A DNA stretch of 64,000 nt from Gonapodya prolifera JEL478 (taxonomy: Eukaryota > Monoblepharomycota > Monoblepharidomycetes > Monoblepharidales > Gonapodyaceae): the NCBI GenBank assembly GCA_001574975.1, contig KQ965816.1, positions 62,001 through 126,000 on the forward strand, in the 5' to 3' direction. Positions 21,701 through 33,079 of the stretch are shown here, in pieces. The notes under the pieces are model-generated. The model saw only the letters and a program-made list of their open reading frames with translations, did no database searches and was not told the origin of the DNA. The translations under genes were made by a program, and so were the position numbers. Numbering within the stretch: the stretch's first letter is position 1; each line of letters opens with the position of its first letter.

Positions 21701-24064
21701 CGCTCGTTTTTCCCGTCCTTTTCACTGGTGAAAGACTCAGTTCCCTCTTCACTCCGCCGACTTGACCCAAATTTGGGGTTGATGTTGGTTGAGCACGTAC
21801 GAACCGTTCGTCAAGTACAGATGCTCGACGGTTCCTCCCCACCGATTCGGTTGATGCTGCCTTCGCCAACGAAGGAGAGCGGACTAGATCCTTGTGTTCA
21901 ACCACATTTCCCGCATTTGAAAGTGAAGGGTTCGTTGATGGAGTAGGATCGCTCGGAAAGGGGGGTAACATGCTAAAGTCCGCTTCTAGCTTAGGGAATG
22001 AGTTTGCTGGCTCAGAGATTGATGGGTCAGCACGTGATCCAAGGATGGTTTCTTCAGTTACTTGCGACGACACATAAGTAGTCGGGTTCGATGTGGATGA
22101 TGGCTGGTTTTCCTTCGTCTCCAAGGGGGAAGATAAGGCTATTACACAAGGAGATTGTTTGTGGTCTCGACCGGCGCCACTTAGCGAACTGGGGCTTTTC
22201 GAATCAGGTGGACTGGATGTGGAGACCGCAGCGTTGCTTGTTTGCTGGAAAGCTTTCGTGAGGCCTTCTGTCAAGTTTTCGTGTGGCACCTCAGCTGTTG
22301 GAGATGGTTGGTTCTCGACCTTGGTCTTTTCTTCGATCTCCTTTCGTTCCTTATCTGCTGCAATGTTCTCGCGTACTCGAGCAAAAAGAGCCAAACCGCG
22401 GTCTTTCCCACGGGCTGAAGGGGGTACCACGCCATTCCGTGAGAACAACGCTGAGGAGCTCTGAGGTAGGCTCGATCTCGACTGAGATTTCCCGCCAAGG
22501 GGTCCAGAAGTCGTAGATGAAGAACGCGCGAGAGTCATAGATGGTCCAGCGGGCGAGTCGAGGCAGTTAGGTGAAACAGTAGGTACCGCCGTCTCCGCTC
22601 TTGATTCCTTCTCTCGCAATCGCTGGAACAGAGCCATTCCACGATCTCCACCCTTTTTATCGGGTGACGTTGGTGTTTCGGACTGAGTTTCGGCCATCTT
22701 GTATCCATCTTCCTTGACGGGATCGGTTACGGACCCGTTCTCCCGCATTCGCTGGAACAGAGCGAGACCTCTATCGTCGTCCGGCGTTTGCAAGGACATC
22801 ACCGTCGTCGGCGTCGACACGATATATTTTGCGCTGGATTCATCCTTCTCAACGGGATCCGCCAGAGTCTCCTTCTCTCGTATACGCTGAAATAGGGCGA
22901 GACCTCGGTCTGATCCCGTGGGGCTTTGAGGCTCAAATCGGCTTTTCGTGGGACTCGATGCGGGCGATTTTGCAGCAGTACCGGCAAATCTTGCCGGGTT
23001 CATAGACTGTGCTACCTTGGTTGGGCTCGAAGCTTCTTGACGGGACTCTACTGCAGAGGTCGGCGTGGTTTCAACAATGTCCATTTTCGAATCGATCTTC
23101 TTTTGGTAGTCCGTTTTGGGAGTCTGAATCTCGCTCATAGAAAGCTCAGATCTCGAATTTGGATCGAATGTGGTTGAAATTGTGAGAGAAGCGTGTGAGC
23201 GCGAGTTTTTGGAGTGCGTAAGTGTCGGTGCCTCCGCGGTTATGGCTCGGTCATTGTGCAGTGGGGACTGCGGGATCGCAGCGGAGGAGGGTTTGCCTGA
23301 TAGTGTAGCCTGGTTTGTAGCGGCTTGCGGGCTTTGAGGTTCGAGAACCTTTTGAGGTGCGATTGACCTGGTTGGAGAGACACCAGCGTACGATGTGGGC
23401 TTTGGCGGCTCTGGTGATACCCTCTCCTCCTCCTCGCTCTCGTCGCTTTCTTCATCTTGTAGTTCGTCGCTACCGAGCACTCCTCCATTCTTGACCGCTC
23501 TCCACCACTCGCCGACCAGTTCAGCTGTTCTTGGATCCCCAGCCACGTCAATGACGGTGTAGCCCAGGGAATTCTTGAGATCGCCTCGAAGTCCCTGTGA
23601 GAGAAGGCGGCGACAAACTGCGCGAAGCGAGAGAAATGATGCGAGGTGGAGAAAGCTATTTGATGATAGAAGCCGATGTAATTGGAGACTTGAGGTCCCA
23701 GCATTCTTAAAAGCGCGTTAAATTGAGAGTCCCAAATCAAAAATCGGTTTTCATCAATCAGCAAACAGTCTTTCGCGAGTCGGACGCGTCTCGCAAAGAT
23801 TCCGCTCACATGCACCAACGAGTCCACCACATCTTCCCATCTCTTCTTCTCAGCGCCTCTCGCTTTCCCAGCTTCCGCCATTGCAAACATCAGTGATGAC
23901 GCGTTTGCTTCCACGTTTCCGCCCAGGAGAACCTTGGCGAGCGATGGCAATCGCACATTCGCGCCAGCCAGAGGAGTCAGGATAATGTTAGGAGACTGAG
24001 CGGTTGCGGCTCGAATAGACGGTATGTCACGTTGTAATAGCGAAGCATGGAATGAGGGGTCCAT
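18770..24064 (-). CDS. Very large protein with ankyrin-like N-terminus and four DRGLALF repeats
   Basis: I do not recognise this as a named family. The start at 24064 (MDPSFHASLLQRDIPSIRAA) begins an ankyrin-like region; after an intron, GLRGDLKNSLGYTVIDVAGD has the typical ankyrin turn-helix pattern. A long Ser/Pro/Thr-rich stretch follows (23.5-21.5 kb). Within it, four copies of a 12-residue motif read DRGLALFQRIRE, DRGLALFQRMRE, DRGMALFQRLRE and DRGLALFARVRE (about 22.91-22.37 kb). A short helical, possibly coiled segment follows (SLEKHLESQLDRLEAV). Another basic region contains MMQSKRISGFFNAVM. The C-terminal third (19.9-18.77 kb) appears globular: ILRVQFLNGTPREL, PGEFWVGSVFESQKREFL, RVYSAPTDIHTLTTMS, GEVMLEGIFVPGDLG. 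Splicing the last intron gives the C-terminus VPKWVLRIVEEKRKQPV. I infer one gene because frames join across good GT-AG sites; a break near 21.0 kb, where the acceptor is unclear, could mean two genes. Confidence 0.55.
22367..22912 (-). repeat. Four dispersed DRGLALF-type peptide repeats
   Basis: Four copies of the pattern D-R-G-(L/M)-A-L-F-(Q/A)-R-x-R-E lie about 125, 125 and 245 bases apart (near 22900, 22770, 22640 and 22400). Each sits in Ser/Thr/Pro-rich, weakly conserved sequence. Conservation of the motif against divergent spacers suggests a binding motif under selection rather than a recent DNA duplication. Confidence 0.85.
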
Positions 24065-24411
24065 CGCTTCGCCGTTGGACTTGGGCTGTTTTGAATTATT
24101 GGATTTATTAATCACCAAAACTTGTGTTCAAAATTTTGTAAAGGTTGAGTTTTGCGAAGTTCTGGAACCACAAAATGTGCGGCCATCGTCGGAATCACAG
24201 CTAACATTCTGATGGAGATTTTCAAATGGTCTTGGACAGTGCAAGGAAGTGAATTGATTCCAACTCATGAGATCCAATTTTTCATGCCTCGAACGATGCT
24301 TTTTATAGCTTTACACATCTGGTCACCTCACAAAGTGGCAACTTTACTGTCGCTGTCGACCCATACACAATACCCTCTCTTCAAAGCCCGCTTTGCTCTC
24401 TTCACCTTCGC
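24065..24411. other. Intergenic stretch between PRKRIP1 and the large repeat gene
   Basis: These 347 bases should hold the promoter of the large minus-strand gene and the 3' end of PRKRIP1. No other feature is seen. Confidence 0.35.
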
Positions 24412-25536
24412 TCACCACTCTGGTTCCTCCTCCACCACTTTGATCGGCTTAAATCTGGCCGTAGTACGTACAGGCTGCTGTACTACCGGTGCGGGCTCTG
24501 TCAGGACTGGTCCGACATCAGGAGCTTGGTTTGAGCTGTCTCGCAGGTCTGCGGTCCGTTTCGCATCGTCAGGTCCTCCCGATTCCACCGTAGACTGTCC
24601 AGCTGACTGAGACGTGTAACTCGACGGAAGAGAAGGGCCTTCCACCGTTTCGTCGGGGTTGGCGTCCACATCCGGCATGGAAGCATCCTTTGACCCTTCA
24701 GGCCCTGCTCCTGCCGCGTTCTTCTTCTCCTTGTCACCCTTGATATCCCCGTCCCCCTCGCTCTCATCGCTCCCCTCTGCATCACTGGGAACTCCTTGCC
24801 CCTGTCCACTCCCTTCCCCTCCTTTTCCACCCCCACCCTGCTTTCGCTTCTTCCGTTTCGCTCTCCGCTTGGCGGTCCTCTCCTCATCCTGGCTGCGTAG
24901 GAAGGCTTGGCGCTCAGCATATTGTTGGTCGAGGTATTCCTAGAGAGGGACGGTGAGAGAGAGTGAGTGCGGTTGACTCGACATGCTTTTCTCCCTGACA
25001 GCTCTCGAAATACCTTGCGCGCCTCTTCATCCATCCTCTCCACTCTCGCCATTTCTTTCCTCCTCAAATGCCTATAGATGTGAAACTCTCCAGACCCAGC
25101 ACCGGCAGATGATCCAGGAATGTTCCTGACGAACTCCGGTGGAGGACGAAGCGGGCGGAGTTCAGAAGGAGCGGGATTCGGCAGGTTGATAGGTTTTTCG
25201 ATGCGTCGAAAGCTGCAGCGGATGAGAAAGCCTCTTAGAAGGGTAAATGTGGTTGCTTGTCCTCGACTTCCAACATTTGGGAACGCCATTTCCAATCATC
25301 CCGACCCCGGCACCATCCGGCCCGCTCCACACCAGAATATATCTACAATATCTGGCAATTCCAACTCACAGATTCTCCAGCTTGACTCGCTGCGCCTCCG
25401 TGGGGTCGTTGGTGCGCAACACCAGTTTCTCGACCTTTGCGTCCGCCTTGGCATCGGCGTCTCCCTCTGCGTCCCCGTCCCCGTCTCCGCGCCGTCGTTT
25501 TCTCTGGACGGAACGGTCGTTGTCGATGGTGGACAT
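24412..25536 (-). CDS. PRKRIP1: PRKRIP1-like spliceosome-associated protein
   Basis: PRKRIP1 (PKR-interacting protein 1) is a nuclear double-stranded RNA-binding protein found in the catalytic spliceosome. The family core is clear: [19 protein letters not shown] followed by [19 protein letters not shown]. The start at 25536 gives [20 protein letters not shown] and a conserved approach ([16 protein letters not shown]). The first intron (about 25370-25216) joins ENL to [11 protein letters not shown] second (about 25013-24940) joins EEARK to [14 protein letters not shown] basic helix ([14 protein letters not shown]) corresponds to the family's long RNA-contacting helix. The C-terminal acidic/Ser-rich tail is longer than in animals. 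The stop is at 24412. Assignment is secure from the core motif. Confidence 0.9.
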
Positions 25537-25664
25537 GTCAGATTGAACTATGCCGATTCTTTAGTATTATTGTAGAAAGACTTTCTATTGTAGAGGTTTT
25601 CATTCCTCCACCCGAACACGCTTATACCGGCATGACATCATGCATGATATAACGTGACGAAGGA

Positions 25665-27376
25665 TCAATTGTACAGGTCCTCGTCGTCTCTCTGGACGTT
25701 CTCGGACTTCCCTCTGGTGGCACGAACGCTCCTCTTGATGGTGTCCGGTTTCGCAGTCTGGAGCGGACTGTGAAGACAGTCATGGGCTATAAAGCACGCA
25801 GCGATGTCAGGGTTCGGGTGGAAAGGGGTGTTTGGGTCCGGGGTTGACGTCGTGCCAACTGACCTGGAATGTGAATTTATAAATGGGGTGGAACCAGGTT
25901 GGAGAGAGAGGTGAGGCGCAACATCAGTTAGGAGCCAGCAGAAGTCGAGAGATGAGATGAGAGCGTGAGCCGCGCCGGTTCCTTGGGGCCAGAATGGGTT
26001 GATCGCTATTTTTGGAGAACGGAGGCAAAAAATGCATTTGCAACACTCGAGTAACAAAAGTGAGCGAATCTCTTACCTGCATCACCCACAACACCCACAA
26101 CAAGGTGCGTTCCGTAGGGCGCGTCGATGACCTTGGAAGGAGTCCGGACCACAGTCTTCTTGGAGAAGTCGAACAGCACAACGTCATTTCCGGATCCTGC
26201 AGGGGAGCCATGTGGAGGTGCGAAGTCACATTCATCTGGCAGACCACTGAGGCCAATGAACCGGTTGGCGACAACTAGACTTAACAATATCCCCGTGCAT
26301 GGAAACTCACTAGAGGGTCGACACTTTCCGAGCACGCGTTCAAGGCACTCTTTCTCTATATTGGTTCCTGCGCAAAGTTCTGATGAATCCGCCTTGACCT
26401 CCTTGAACATGCCGGCCTCGGCAAGCGACTCTTTCTTGGCAGTAAAGACAAAGTAATTCCTGTCCGACCGGTAGTACACCAGATTCTCGAGGTCTAGAGG
26501 AAGCTTTGAGACCCTCAAAGAACTCTGGGAGCGTAGCAATCGTGAAGAGTATGTGAAATGGATGACAGGACTTCCAATGTGTCTCGTACCACTCACCCTT
26601 GTAAAGGTAGCTGATGAATCCGCTTTCCTTGAGATCCCTCTCCGCCTGAGCATTACTGAGAGCAAAATTCGCCGTGATACCAATGGCTTGGCCAAACTGC
26701 AAGTCCTTTTTAGCGAAGCCGAACTCTTCAGCAACCTTGCTTCGCTCGCCCCAAGAAGAACGTTGAATTCCACATCGACTCGACCATCCTGGGGAGTTTT
26801 GAGTCGTGTTCCGATGTACAATCTTCGACTGTCGTCCCAGTGGGAAACGAGGTATTCATGTCCGATCAGCACTTGGACATCCAGGAGAAGCGCAATTTTC
26901 AGGATAATGATCTGAATTCACCAGATAGGGAGATGATCTAGACCCCCCACAGCGAATTTTTAGGTCCCGTAAAGTGGAAAAGTTTGGTCCGTGAATCGGA
27001 TGTTCTGCCTCATGCACGTCGAATCCTGAACACTTAAGCTCACCCGTAGTGTTCTTTTGCTCCGAGAGATTTCAATTTTTTTTTTTTGACTACAACTGAA
27101 AGCAGTGCTAAAGCTTGAACAATCTCAAACCACCGGGGAAAGTTCGAAACGTACAGGCCACATATGTAAAACGTTGTTTCGAGAAACCGTCGTTCGCTTC
27201 TCCACCACAGTGACGCGAGAGCACCCGATGACGATGCATTCAATTGCTGTTCGCAAACCTGTTTCAATTGGATTGGTCTTTTTAACTCCCCATAAGATTC
27301 TCTAATCGCACAAGGGCGCACTTGCAAGCCCAGCTCCGACAATGAGGACTTGATAGGAGGCACACCACTCTCTCAT
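25665..27376 (-). CDS. MICAL-like FAD monooxygenase
   Basis: Pieces in order match the flavin monooxygenase domain of MICAL proteins, which oxidise methionines in actin using NADPH. The start at 27376 gives [19 protein letters not shown], joined by a GT-AG intron to [20 protein letters not shown], then NNVLHMWP. Next come [70 protein letters not shown] and the FAD-binding end [20 protein letters not shown]. These align with MICAL phrases such as ITANF, LENIVYY-TAKK and EPFWPxGTG. No calponin-homology or LIM domain follows, so only the catalytic part is present (about 470-500 residues). The third Gly of the dinucleotide motif is Ser. A run of 12 T/A bases at about 27066-27077 disturbs the join before [11 protein letters not shown] and may be an indel, so I leave open whether the gene is intact. 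Confidence 0.72.
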
Positions 27377-27447
27377 AGGTCCGTATCTGCAGGATGGTGA
27401 TGCTAGTTACATTACATCAATATTATTGCAGCCAGTCTCCCCGATTC

Positions 27448-27673
27448 TCACTCTTTGGATTCCTTCACATCGTCAGTGGCACTGAAAATCCTCGTTGCGA
27501 TGTGAACCGAGTCAGCAGTTTTATCCTTGATCAACTCGAAGAACGCGAGCGGTGTGCCACGAAATGAATCGGCGGAGAGCGACGGCTCATGACTTTTGAT
27601 GATCTCAAATGCGTCGATGGCTTCTTTGAGAGTTTTGGCACGAGAGAATTCCGAGAAGGGATGTGGTGAAGCC
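27448..27673 (-). CDS. Small hypothetical protein
   Basis: A 74-codon frame reads from MASPHPFSEFSRAKTLKEAI to ATDDVKESKE and a stop at 27448. It is predicted helical and soluble. I recognise no family. It is divergent from the leucine-rich-repeat remnant, with 173 bases between starts. It could be the last exon of a longer gene, since the 5' side has an in-frame Met 12 codons upstream, or a real small protein. Confidence 0.35.
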
Positions 27674-27846
27674 ATTACGACAGTGTTGAGGTGAGAAAGC
27701 ATCCTCAGCAACAGTTTGAATTGTGGATCCGATCTCTCGAGTTACCAGCTTGGCATCAGCGCTCTATTCATTGCACCTTTGTCATCCACTCCGACGTTGT
27801 CAGCAAACGACGTTGGCTGCCATCTTTCTTCCCGAACTCGACCTAA

Positions 27847-29102
27847 ATGCAATCTTCTGCTAGGACAGCTCTAGCCGTCCCAGAGCTTCTGCAGCGCAAA
27901 TTTCCTTTCTTGGAAGACCTCATCTCGCTTCATGCTGCCTTGTCCGGTGGGCCTTCGGATCAAGTTCTTTCGTACGAGAGTGACATTTACTCAAATTTGG
28001 GAGCAGCTCCACCTGGCATGCTCTCGCCTTTCCCGATCTGTGGAGAATTTGGAAATAGACAACTCTTTGGAGAGCGAAGCCAGACTGAACGCTTTCTTTT
28101 CCCTGGAGCCTAGTCGCCAATCGCTGGTCAAACCAAAATGGGTCGGTTTGGATTGCCGCAAAGCGGCCGCCACCGGCGAAGTGGTGGCTCAAGCGACAGC
28201 AATCGTGGACATTGTGGCATCCAGCGTAACATCTGGTCTCTCTTCTACCCAACCGAGGAGCATTTTGGGACTTGCTTTCGCACCATTTTGCGGTGCGGCA
28301 CACGGTCTGTGCGAGTGCTGCACGTGGTAGTAATGAATCTGCCAGAAGCACACTCTAGGATCAATGAAGTGCTGGAAAAGTGCAACGCCCTGGAGGAACT
28401 CTGGGTGGGGTGTCTGAATGACGATCCGTCAATACCTGCAAAACACTGTGCGCTCCCGATGAAAAGTGTAGGGACGATGAAGGAACTCGCGTGTGAATAC
28501 GACCTTCTGGAGGACCCTTCTGCACTTTCAAAGTTGAAAACTTGGAGTAACTCAGGCTTGTTGGGCGGGGACCTATGGACTTACACCCCTCTGTCAACCT
28601 CAAAAACTCCGCCATCTTCGAGTTCCTAGCCCCAAAAGCATTTCGTTTGAATCACTTGAAACATTTCTCCGTACTGCCAGACGGGGTCTCCTGTCAATGA
28701 AATTCATCAATCGATTCCCGTGCGCTCAAGCCCATTGCAGAGAACTGCCCAAATGTCGAGCAACTCAAACTGCGAAAAGACACACCCACTCACATCCCAG
28801 ATACCTTTGCCGTTTTCCAGGTCTTACCAAAGCTCTCGGAGTTGGCCCTCACGTCGCAATCAGCTGGAGGGCTGGCTTTCAGTTCGAGCGATGGCGTCGT
28901 GGTGCCCGACCTGGAAGCGAAATTACAGCTGGATGCTGCGGTGGCGTCCTGCGGGTCACATTCTAGGTTGAAATTTCTCTGGTACGATGAGAAAGTTGAC
29001 CCTCGTGTGAGCAGTTTAACTGATAGGACGCTGGCGGGTTCTGTTCCACTGGGAGAGGAGCCGTCGGAATGGAATGACCGATTGCTGCTATATACAGGGT
29101 AA
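27847..29102 (+). pseudogene. Broken leucine-rich-repeat (F-box-like) gene
   Basis: Pieces spread over all three plus-strand frames look like a fungal LRR protein of the F-box type: the N-terminal VPELLQRKFPFLEDLISLHA, WEQLHLACSRLSRSVENLEI, LEKCNALEELWVGCLND, ALPMKSVGTMKELACEYDL, NHLKHFSVLPDGVSC, ALKPIAENCPNVEQLKLRKD and FQVLPKLSELALTS. Frame changes near 27.95, 28.3 and 28.6 kb lack good splice sites. A TGA lies in frame just after LPDGVSCQ (about 28698), with coding similarity continuing beyond it. I infer a decayed gene. Poorly read short introns could account for some but not all of these changes. A functional copy would be expected to act in substrate choice for ubiquitin ligases. Confidence 0.5.
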
Positions 29103-29579
29103 CCTGCTGTCAACGGGGAGATTAATCCCCTGGAATTTTGAGCTGCTCCCTCTCAAATCGGCGAAATGACATGCGCCGGTATCTTGGGGAAGACACAAAC
29201 ATGCATTTGAAACCTCAACATTCTCGCATGTCATATTTATAATTAAAATTTCGCCGATTATGTATGTTGCACGACCGGGCGGTCCTGGGCGGTCGATCCA
29301 AGACTACCTCAAGACTACCTATTCCGCTTACGCATGTTTCTGGATGGCTGAGCCTGGCTGAACAGAGTTATCAGACGCACAAAGCGTGGAAGTGCTGATA
29401 TTATTATTGCGCAGCACAGTTTCTTTCTGCTATGGGTAAACCAAGTGGTGGGGGACACATTACGATTTGTGGCGGAGACCTTTCCCTCACTGCACAGCAC
29501 GTTCGTTGTTTTTGTTGCACCTTTGCGCGGCTTAATCGTCCAGAAGCCCACCCGAGCATCTGGCTCCCTCGATTTCTGA
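29103..29579. other. Intergenic stretch before the TroA-like gene
   Basis: No gene is recognised in these 477 bases. A small direct repeat (CAAGACTACCT twice, about 29299-29320) and short AT-rich runs are the only structure seen. It should include the promoter of the downstream gene. Confidence 0.35.
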
Positions 29580-32500
29580 ATGGCGTTGTGCGGTGTCAAA
29601 CAAGCGACGCAGGAATGGGAGGAGGCGGTAAGAGGATTCCGGGAGGGCGAGAGGGACGGGCGAGACCGGGAGGAGGAAGACTGGAGCGAAGGCGAGGAAG
29701 ATGAGGAGGAAGAAATAGGCGGAGGAGAGCAGAGGGAGGAAGACGAGACGCCGTATGGGGAGGGAAGCGTGCGGTACGGGGAGGAGGTTGCGGGACGCGA
29801 CCAGGAGGATCCAAATCGCGATGGAGACCGACCACACCGACACGGACGACGACGGCGGGCTCGGCGGTCCGGAGCTTTGTGGACGTTCTGTGCAGTCGTC
29901 GCCTTCTTTGCTGGGCTCGCGACGCCGGTGTCTTCGGACATTGCTTGCCCCATCGCTGAAGGGAGGTTTTCGCCGACCGTCGATTACTTTCCAGACAAGG
30001 TGTATCCGAGTGAGTCTCAATCTCGTCGTGGGTCTGCTGTTTGTCTTCTTCACTGGTACTGTTCTCGTCTTGGCATGGCTTTCAATTCCCCGGTCAATCA
30101 ATAAATGGCATGTTTACTCAGTGGTCTCCAAACAGTTCTCCGTGCACTATCAGCTCGCCTACATCATTGTATCCTCAGTTCCCACCTCGGAACTCTACGT
30201 ACTCTACCTATGCAACTCCCCCAAACCGTCCACGGAAACTGTCGCTGCTGCGTGGAACACATCCGTTCAAGCTGTTGACTGGATGTCCGTAAAGTGGTTT
30301 CAAATACCGCTACAGAAAGTGTCGGTGGCAAGTAGGCCGATTGTAGGCTTTTTTGAGGTGAGTAGCGACGATCGGACCTGCAAACCAATGTCGCCTTGGA
30401 ACTGGCTTTCTTGATAAAACTTGTGCCGTGGCCCGGTCTGACCTCTCACCTCCCCTAGCGCCTCGGCCTCTACACCTCCATAAGCCGAGTCCCCTCCCCC
30501 ACCGACATCACCAGCCCGTGCATTCTGGGTCTAGCCTCACTTTCCCCTCTCGACCAATGGGCTCTTCTTGCCCTACCCATCTCGCCTTCTGTTACTTCTG
30601 GAAATGCCACCTCTGGTGGAAATGGGACAGCACCCGGCAACGGAACCGTCACGGTTAGCGGTACAGTTGTGGTGAACGGCACCGTGGTTGCAAACGGTAC
30701 CCTCGTGGTGAATGCCACTTCGACCAATGGAAACGCCACCTCACGGAATACCTCGTCGCCATCAACGGTCGGGACGGGACCCATTCCCCTCACGTATCTT
30801 CCTATCTACGTCGACCGCAACCTCTCGTCGTTTCTGTCCACCCTTCCGCGAGCCTTCAACAAGTCCACTTCTCTCCCCATCACTCCGGCGACTCTGGCTT
30901 TGCTCGCGCAGGTCCTACCCTACAACGTGACAGCCTGGCTCAACGTGTCCGCTACCGCGCCTGCATACGTTGATGCAATCGTTCAGTGGGGTACCCTGGA
31001 TGTGGATGCGATATTTACGGATGGGTCGGACGTGAACGCCTTTCCAAGATTCGAACCTAAGATGATCACTTTGGGAACGAGTGGGGAGGCGCAGCCCATG
31101 GCGGTACGTATTGCTCTGATTTGAGACTTCGCTGAGTTCATGTGATCCAATCTATTCATGCACATCCAGCGCGTAGAATGGCTCCTGTTCCTCTCATATT
31201 TCTTCAATATCGCTCCAGCAGCGCAACTCCTCTATACTGCCGTTCGCAACCAGTACCTTTGCTCGACCGAATACGTCCTCAAGAATGTCACTGTTTCCGG
31301 TCCGAAAGTTCTTTGGGTTGGTCGATCAGGAGATCAGTGGCTTGCGAAGGATAGTGGCTGGAAGGGTGCAGTTTTGGCGGATGCGGGTGAGTTCTGGTTT
31401 CGGTCGACCCTTTCCAGTGAAATCTCATACAAGTGGTTGCCCCAGGTGCCGATGTACTACTTCCGGGATCGTCCGCTTTGAAGGCAGTAGAAGTGCTTGT
31501 GGATGATACGGATGGGGTTAGTGACCTTGCCGGTGTATTGGCGTCGTACGGTATCGCGAATGGGACAGGTGGAGGTTTTGCGTTTGTTGGGAACAAGGTA
31601 CGCAACCTCTGAATGCGCATCCGGGGCATTTTGGAAAGCAATTCAACCGAATTTCACCCAAACCCTAGAACGTGCTCCGCCCAGACCGCATTCGCAACAA
31701 CTTCACGTCCCTCGATTTCCCGGAAACATCATCGGCTCGACCCGATCTTCTCATGGCAGATGTTATCCGAGTTCTCTATCCTTTCGACTCCCGCTATACA
31801 ACCCGCTACTGGCTCCGCAATGTTGCTCTAGGAGACACCCAGCATGTCTTGTACCCGAACCGCATTTGCGCTCACAACGCAAGTAACCCGCAACCCCAAG
31901 CTGTTGCGTATACGTGCGGGAATAGCATTGCGGCAAACTACTCGTACCCTCCGGATTTCCCCACAAGGGCTTCGTCATCAACCAACTCCCATCCTAGCAC
32001 AGGCGGATCTTCTGCGGGTACGGAGAAGATTGTGGGTGGTATCATCGGAGGAATTGCAGCTTCGGGACTCCTGGCTTCTGGACTATGGGTCTGGTGGCGT
32101 CGACGCAACGGGAAAGATGTCGTTCCCAATGCCTTGCGGCGGTGGGGCATCGGAGGCCCTCGTGGACTAGAAGCTAAGGGCTATCCGGTATATCCCCCAG
32201 GTCCAAGCTCATTGGAATTGCGAGAGACCGGTTGGGATAACTTCCGTGAAGGGTCGATGCGCTGGAGTGAATGGGACGATCGCAGTATTGTGAACGGTGC
32301 GGGTGGGAATGAGGGAACACTCAAGGTTTTGGGTGTTGTGACGCTAGAGGGAGAGGTGGTAAAACCGTGGGAGGATACCGTGGGGCTGGACGCCGTAAAA
32401 GTGGATAATCGGGACGGAGAGAAATTGAAGACGGAAATCGACGGACCTGCACCATCGCCTGTTTCGGACATCCTGACAGTGAATGCCCCAAGAGCGGATC

Positions 32501-32877
32501 AGGCAAATGGGGCGACAGAGTCGTTTCGAAGGTCTGTGGCTACCCTTCAAGCCGTAGGTGATGGTGGGAGTGGGTCAATTGCCTTGCCGTTGCCAGCTTC
32601 ACCAGGACAGGGAGAGCTCGGTGACATGAAGGAGGTTGATTTGGCCGATACCAGACAAATCACCGCCGATGGACGACCTCGAAGGGAGTCCACGGAGGTT
32701 GATAGGGACATGTGTACCGATCCAAATGCGGAAGCTGCACGCCGACGAAGTCGAATTCGACTGAGCACAGTACACGAGGATGGTGACAGTTTTGCGGACC
32801 TCGTTCTGGGTGGCCACGTGATCCCTATTGATGGCTTAATGGCTCCGGGGCGACTACAGGGGAACCGCACGGGTTAA
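29580..32877 (+). CDS. Membrane protein with TroA-like periplasmic-binding ectodomain
   Basis: The first exon has an acidic N-terminus (EEDWSEGEEDEEEEIGGGEQ). A basic patch and hydrophobic segment (WTFCAVVAFFAGLATPVSS) follow, acting as signal or anchor. The ectodomain resembles class III (TroA/BtuF-type) substrate-binding proteins, which in bacteria bind metal, siderophore or cobalamin. It contains DYFPDKVYP joined by an intron to MVSKQFSVHYQLAYIIV, then SRPIVGFFEVLGLYTSISRV with ITSPC, RVEWLLFLSYFFNIAPAAQL, KVLWVG and VLADAGADVLLPG. Many Asn-X-Ser/Thr sites indicate passage through the secretory pathway. A second membrane helix (IVGGIIGGIAASGLLASGLW) precedes RRRNGK and a roughly 260-residue cytosolic tail. 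The protein is thus a probable cell-surface binder. The ligand is not readable from the sequence. The start at 29580 is the only in-frame Met before the anchor; the acidic segment makes it uncertain. Confidence 0.65.
30633..30735 (+). repeat. In-frame degenerate repeat encoding N-G-T-V/L-V units
   Basis: Within the TroA-like gene, a unit of about 18-24 bases is repeated about four times. It encodes GNGTVTVSGTVVVNGTVVAN and a following GTLVVNATS. Every unit creates a potential N-glycosylation site (NGT, NAT). It interrupts an otherwise conserved fold. Confidence 0.8.
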
Positions 32878-33079
32878 AATTTGGCAGAAAATTGACTGCC
32901 TCATGGGGCACAGAAGGTCATACTGTTAATCTAAAAGTACGTTTATTTTGATCCCGATTCGCATCACGATTGGTGACAATGTAAATATATATCTCGAATG
33001 CTCCTTACCCAAAAACGTGGGAACGACAGACACCGACATTACAGTAAAATTAAAATCAAATCACCGTCTTTCAGATCAC

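Noticed and set aside
29315-30101. Minus-strand frames of 189-212 codons rich in Ser and Pro
   Set aside because: They mirror the Glu/Gly/Arg-rich first exon of the TroA-like gene on the plus strand and show no domain of their own.
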